Positions 5,032 to 8,125 of a stretch of DNA of 8,125 nucleotides are shown here, in pieces. The stretch is taken from NCBI GenBank assembly GCA_002385745.1, contig DGEC01000109.1:1-8125 (forward strand), read 5' to 3'. This DNA comes from Firmicutes bacterium UBA3936. GTDB taxonomy: Bacteria > Bacillota > Dethiobacteria > Dethiobacterales > Dethiobacteraceae. Position 1 is the stretch's first letter. Each line of letters begins with the position of its first letter. A program made the translations under genes and the position numbers. The notes below the pieces were generated by a model. The model worked only from the letters and a program-made list of their open reading frames with translations, made no database searches and was not told where the DNA came from.

Positions 5032-6157
5032 ATTTACGCCTCCTTATGATGAAGTAAGTGCAGGCGCAAAAGAACACAATGAAGAACCCCAGAATGCCGA
5101 TATTAAGCAGATATCTGGACATAGTATCGTAGTAGTAGAGGCTGTAAAAAGCATCTGTCAGTAAATTTACCGGGTTTATATAGGCAAGAAGGGGAACATG
5201 CTGTGAGACAATATATTTCATCTCCAAATACATCATGCCGGACAAAAACGAGCCGGTCATGGTCCCGCCAACCAAAATGGCTATTTTAATGCCTTCCGAT
5301 TTTTTTACCAGCGCGCTGATAAAAGCGCCAAAGGAAAGCCCGGTGAGGGAGCCGGTAATTGTTGTTATTACGACATAAACGCTTTTGCTGCCAAAATCAA
5401 CACGGAGAACATAACGCAGGAAAAGGAGCAGGATAAACATTTCAGCCAGATGAATCAATACGGAAGCGCTCATACTGGACAAAAATGCTTTCAGCTTGTG
5501 GACGGGGGAAACATTGATTCTGGCCGCCAGCGGTGAAATATTAGCCTCGATATCCGTAATTTCGCGCATGCCTAAAAAACCACCGTAAAAACAGGCCATG
5601 GCAATTAAGCTGTAAAAATAGATCAGGACACTGTCCGGCTCTGCCGCCGTACCGGAAACTTCAACAACATACTGCCGGCGGTCGCCTATGCTGTTCAGCA
5701 GCTGCTGCGGGTCGCGGGGTTTGTTTTTTAAGATGGAATTTACCGAGGCTGCGGTTTGCTGGTAGCTGTCAAGAAAGCTTTTGACAATGCTTTGCCTGAT
5801 GCCTGATTTTTTAACGGCAAGTTTGGGCCGGCCTCCTTCAACGAACAGGTAAGCGGCAACTTTATCCTGCTCGAGCAGCTGCTCCGCTTCCTCCCGTGCA
5901 GCATGGGTAAGATCAAAGAGTTTGCTTTTGCCTGTTGCCGCTTCGTTCAGCGCCGTTTTGAGATGTTCCGCCTTTTGGTACTCCGCATTGTCAACAACGG
6001 CAATTTTTATGGATTGAAAAACTTCCCCCTGCTGGATATTCGAGAGCGCAAGGTAGAAGAATATGGCCAGCAGTACTGGGAAAACCATTGTCCAGAAAAT
6101 ATTTTCCTTGTCCCGCAGCAGGCACTTTAGTCTGTTGCAGAAAATATGAGTGAACAT
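5018..6157 (-). CDS. ABC-2 type exporter permease, first subunit
   Basis: A 379-residue membrane protein with the same architecture as the downstream permease but low similarity to it, so the two probably form a heterodimeric channel. Membrane helices are visible at about 20-39, 176-197, 228-250, 259-283, 290-311 and 349-371. An extracytoplasmic domain lies between the first two. The first cytoplasmic stretch, NRLKCLLRDKENIFW, is typical of ABC-2 permeases. INPVNLLTDAFYSLYYYD near 327-344 is the conserved segment before the last helix. The ATG has GGGGGAGG 4 bases upstream and follows the ATPase stop by 11 bases. The pairing of one ATPase with two distinct large-loop permeases recalls LnrM/LnrN of Bacillus, but orthology is not shown. 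Confidence 0.9.
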   Translation of the reverse strand: MFTHIFCNRLKCLLRDKENIFWTMVFPVLLAIFFYLALSNIQQGEVFQSIKIAVVDNAEYQKAEHLKTALNEAATGKSKLFDLTHAAREEAEQLLEQDKVAAYLFVEGGRPKLAVKKSGIRQSIVKSFLDSYQQTAASVNSILKNKPRDPQQLLNSIGDRRQYVVEVSGTAAEPDSVLIYFYSLIAMACFYGGFLGMREITDIEANISPLAARINVSPVHKLKAFLSSMSASVLIHLAEMFILLLFLRYVLRVDFGSKSVYVVITTITGSLTGLSFGAFISALVKKSEGIKIAILVGGTMTGSFLSGMMYLEMKYIVSQHVPLLAYINPVNLLTDAFYSLYYYDTMSRYLLNIGILGFFIVFFCACTYFIIRRRKYASL

Positions 6158-6168
6158 TCTTCCTCCCC

Positions 6169-7101
6169 CTAGTCCCTCAATTGTTTGCCCGTAATCTCCA
6201 AAAACACGTCATTCAGTGTCGGCAGTTCAGAGTAGATTTTGCCGTACTGAATTTTTTCTTTTTTAATAAAATCCAGCACTGCTTCCAGATTGTTGGCACC
6301 CTTGCCTGATTTGATTACCAGCTGTTTATTTTTATATTCTGCCTCCATAACATGGGGAAGAGCGCGCAGCCTGTTCAGCTGCCCGGGGGTGATATGCTGC
6401 GATTCCACGGTGATTTTTTCACCCAGGGTTATCATGGCTTTCAATTCATCCTTTGTGCCGGTGGCAATGGCTCTCCCCTTGTCAATGATCATGATGCGGC
6501 TGCAGATTTGCTCCACTTCCTCCATATAGTGCGATGTGTAGATTACGGTTGCCCCCAGCCTGTTAAGCTCCAAAATGCCTTCCAGGATTTTATAGCGGCT
6601 TTGCGGGTCCACGGCCACCGTCGGTTCATCCAAGATAATAAGTTTGGGCTTGTGAGCAATCCCGCAGGCAATATTTAACCTTCTTAACAAGCCGCCGCTG
6701 AGTTTTTTGGGGTAATAACCTTTAAAGTCTTTAAGTCCAACAAAATTAATGGCTTCTTCAACGAGCCGCTTGCGCAGCTTTTTATCCTCCACATACAGAC
6801 CGCAGAAGTAGTCGATATTTTCATAAACGGTAAGCTCGTTGTAAACGGCGACATTTTGCATCACAATGCCGATTTCACGCTTTATGTCGTAGGCATCGGG
6901 CCTCATGGGCCGCCCGAAAATTTCAACTTCCCCTTTATCGTATTCCAGCAGGGACAGTATGCAGTTAATGGCCGTTGTTTTCCCGGAGCCGTTCGGCCCC
7001 AGCAGGCCGAATACCTCCCCGTCGTTTACCGTAAATGACAAGTGATCGAGAGCCAAGAGCTCACCGTAGCGCTTAACCAGGTTTTTCACGCGCACAATCA
7101 T
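6169..7101 (-). CDS. ABC-2 type exporter ATP-binding protein
   Basis: A 310-residue ATPase that powers the two permeases encoded downstream. All catalytic motifs are intact: Walker A GPNGSGKT at 35-42, Q-loop Gln82 (VMQN), signature LSGGLLRR at 134-141, Walker B LIILDEP at 154-160 with catalytic Glu159, D-loop near Asp165, and H-loop His191 (TSHYMEE). A C-terminal regulatory domain (about 215-310, DUF4162-like) ends in LPTLNDVFLEITGKQL, usual for drug and antibiotic exporters of the ABC-2 class. I chose the ATG at 7101 because AGAAGGGGG precedes it at a good distance. The in-frame ATG at 7128 would add nine residues but has its AGGA too close, and it overlaps the predicted -10. It is divergent from a sensor kinase gene, which suggests two-component control. 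Confidence 0.94.
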   Translation of the reverse strand: MIVRVKNLVKRYGELLALDHLSFTVNDGEVFGLLGPNGSGKTTAINCILSLLEYDKGEVEIFGRPMRPDAYDIKREIGIVMQNVAVYNELTVYENIDYFCGLYVEDKKLRKRLVEEAINFVGLKDFKGYYPKKLSGGLLRRLNIACGIAHKPKLIILDEPTVAVDPQSRYKILEGILELNRLGATVIYTSHYMEEVEQICSRIMIIDKGRAIATGTKDELKAMITLGEKITVESQHITPGQLNRLRALPHVMEAEYKNKQLVIKSGKGANNLEAVLDFIKKEKIQYGKIYSELPTLNDVFLEITGKQLRD

Positions 7102-7123
7102 TTCCCTACCCCCTTCTGTGTAC

Positions 7124-7153
7124 ATCATATCCTGCTTTTAGCGTTCATGTAAG
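7124..7153 (-). promoter_or_regulatory. probable promoter of the ABC exporter operon
   Basis: On the - strand, TATGAT (7129-7124, five of six matches) is preceded after 18 bases by a weak CTTACA (7153-7148). The start would be near 7117, giving a very short leader with the AGAAGGGGG ribosome site. The poor -35 element overlaps one arm of an inverted repeat, as expected of a promoter that needs an activator. Confidence 0.5.
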
Positions 7154-7168
7154 TGTCTGCGCTCACAT
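7147..7168. promoter_or_regulatory. imperfect inverted repeat overlapping the -35 of the exporter promoter
   Basis: ATGTAAG (7147-7153) and CTCACAT (7162-7168) are inverted with one mismatch and an 8-base spacer. The centre is about 40 bases upstream of the predicted exporter start, the usual place for an activator that contacts RNA polymerase. It may be a second, weaker site for the factor that binds 7176-7189. Confidence 0.4.
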
Positions 7169-7175
7169 CTTAAAA

Positions 7176-7189
7176 GTGACAAATGTCAC
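7176..7189. promoter_or_regulatory. candidate operator palindrome between exporter and kinase genes
   Basis: GTGACA-AA-TGTCAC is a perfect 6-base inverted repeat with a 2-base centre. It lies between the divergent genes, about 65 bases upstream of the predicted exporter start and about 30 bases upstream of the predicted kinase -35. A NarL/LuxR-type response regulator paired with the kinase is the natural candidate ligand; that is inference. Confidence 0.5.
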
Positions 7190-7216
7190 ATTTATGCCGC
7201 TGTACAGAAAAGGCAA

Positions 7217-7245
7217 TTGTTCTTGAGGCCAGGAAATGGTAATAT
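7217..7245 (+). promoter_or_regulatory. possible promoter of the histidine kinase gene
   Basis: TTGTTC (7217-7222) and TAATAT (7240-7245) are 17 bases apart. A TGG just before the -10 fits the extended -10 pattern (TGN). Both hexamers are imperfect. If used, transcription starts near 7252. This would exclude the ATG at 7244 and favour the GTG at 7283 or TTG at 7286 as the kinase start. Confidence 0.4.
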
Positions 7246-8125
7246 GCTGATAAGCAAGCCTGCAAGAAAGCGGGTAGGTACTGTGTTGAGATTAACTGAA
7301 CTGACAGACAAGTTAATTATTTTGCTCTGCTGCTTATTTCTCTATTTTTTGCAGCCTGATTTTACAGTTAACGTGGTTATTGTATTAATCGCCCTTATCT
7401 TCAGCGGTTTTCTCAGTTATTTTGACCATGAACGCTCTATCGCCGCACTGACGGCCGGTTTAATTATTTGCAGTTATTTTTTTCCGGAACTTGTCATATT
7501 TTTGCCCGTGGCGGCATATGATATTGTTTTTAAGAAACACCGCTATATCGGTTTGGCGGCGGTTATCCCCTGGATTAATTTTGCGCCGCTTGCTTCGCGC
7601 TGCACTGTTGCCGTCAGCCTCGTCCTGCTTATTCTGGGAGTTTTAGTCAGGTACCGTTCAGAAATGATAAACCGGCTGCAGGACAAATATTACCGGCTGA
7701 ATGACGAAGCCAGGGAAATGTCGCTTCAACTGCAAAAGCAAAACAGGGATTTAATGAAAAAACAGGATATTGAGTTGCATCTGGCCACCTTAAACGAGCG
7801 CAACCGCATCGCCCGTGAAATTCATGATAATGTGGGCCACTTGCTGTCCAGTGCCATTTTGCAGGCCGGTGCGCTGCAAACCGTTAACCGCGACCCAAAA
7901 GTCGGGCCGCTGCTGGAAGACCTCCAGGCCACCCTGGCCCAGGCAATGGACAGTACAAGAAAGAGCGTGCATGCCTTATACGAAGAATCCATTGACCTCA
8001 AGCTGGAGATAGCGGAACTGGTTAAAGGGTTTACCTTTTGCGATCTCAATTATGAATACTGCTTGGGCAGCGACCCGCCCAGAAAAATAAAATATGCTTT
8101 TATTGCCATTGTCAAAGAAGCCCTC
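7244..8125 (+). CDS. sensor histidine kinase, DesK/LiaS-like (HPK7 type), cut by the window end
   Basis: A membrane sensor kinase, open to the right edge. The N-terminal part has about five or six hydrophobic segments with very short loops (within roughly the first 130 residues), so it senses within or at the membrane. A helical linker, RYRSEMINRLQDKYYRLND and onward, leads to ERNRIAREIHDNVGHLLSS, the HisKA_3 dimerisation and phosphoacceptor motif. Its His is encoded at 7823-7825 (residue 194 from this start). IVKEAL at the edge is the start of the ATP-binding N box; the rest is missing. The ATG at 7244 has AGGA 9 bases upstream. GTG at 7283 or TTG at 7286 are serious alternatives, since a possible promoter overlaps the ATG. 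A NarL-type response regulator gene would be expected next. Divergence from an ABC exporter suggests it controls that exporter. Confidence 0.88.
   Translation, partial: MLISKPARKRVGTVLRLTELTDKLIILLCCLFLYFLQPDFTVNVVIVLIALIFSGFLSYFDHERSIAALTAGLIICSYFFPELVIFLPVAAYDIVFKKHRYIGLAAVIPWINFAPLASRCTVAVSLVLLILGVLVRYRSEMINRLQDKYYRLNDEAREMSLQLQKQNRDLMKKQDIELHLATLNERNRIAREIHDNVGHLLSSAILQAGALQTVNRDPKVGPLLEDLQATLAQAMDSTRKSVHALYEESIDLKLEIAELVKGFTFCDLNYEYCLGSDPPRKIKYAFIAIVKEAL

Noticed and set aside
7102..7128. Upstream ATG at 7128 as the start of the exporter ATPase
   Set aside because: Its AGGA is only a base away from the ATG, and the nine extra residues (MMYTEGGRE) are the translated ribosome binding site of the better start at 7101.
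1..8125. CRISPR arrays, tRNA or rRNA genes, insertion sequences, riboswitches
   Set aside because: I saw no regularly spaced direct repeats, cloverleaf-like sequences, transposase motifs with terminal repeats, or recognisable aptamer consensus.

Overview
The window reads as a low-to-mid GC Gram-positive chromosome, most likely a clostridial Firmicute. Evidence: strong AAGGAGG-type ribosome binding sites, tight overlaps between genes, a PurC variant I associate with Clostridia, an ECF sigma operon, and a DesK/LiaS-type histidine kinase beside an ABC-2 exporter. The genus cannot be fixed from sequence alone.

Layout. (1) Positions 1-409, + strand: the C-terminal part of a beta-type DNA methyltransferase (N6-adenine or N4-cytosine). 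After 31 bases comes purC (441-1124, +), which ends in a clear intrinsic terminator (1191-1230). (2) Positions 1210-2529, - strand: a tightly coupled four-gene operon. It encodes an ECF sigma factor, a 113-residue protein in the usual anti-sigma position, and two small proteins of unknown function (94 and 75 residues). An ECF-like promoter (TGAACC-N16-CGAC) lies just upstream of the sigma gene, suggesting autoregulation. (3) Positions 2635-3414, - strand: a single-gene unit for a UbiE/YcgJ-like class I SAM methyltransferase, with its own promoter and intrinsic terminator. (4) About 3556-3870, + strand: a decayed ABC transporter. The ATPase has lost its Walker A and Walker B regions and is frameshifted; the first codons of a following permease survive. 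(5) Positions 3868-7101, - strand: an intact ABC-2 exporter operon (ATPase, permease, permease). (6) From about 7244 to the window end, + strand: a divergent sensor histidine kinase, cut off at the N box of its ATP-binding domain.

How the parts work together. The kinase and exporter share a control region of about 140 bases. It carries a GTGACA/TGTCAC palindrome and a second imperfect inverted repeat, placed about 65 and 40 bases upstream of the predicted exporter start site. The arrangement resembles the Bacillus LnrJK-LnrLMN (YfiJK-YfiLMN) systems, in which a kinase and response regulator control an ATPase-plus-two-permeases exporter of amphipathic antibiotics. The response regulator gene would be expected just beyond the right edge.

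The most interesting items are the ECF operon with its unfamiliar small proteins and probable autoregulatory promoter, the ABC relic whose permease fragment stops at the end of the intact exporter operon, and the paired operator-like repeats between kinase and exporter.
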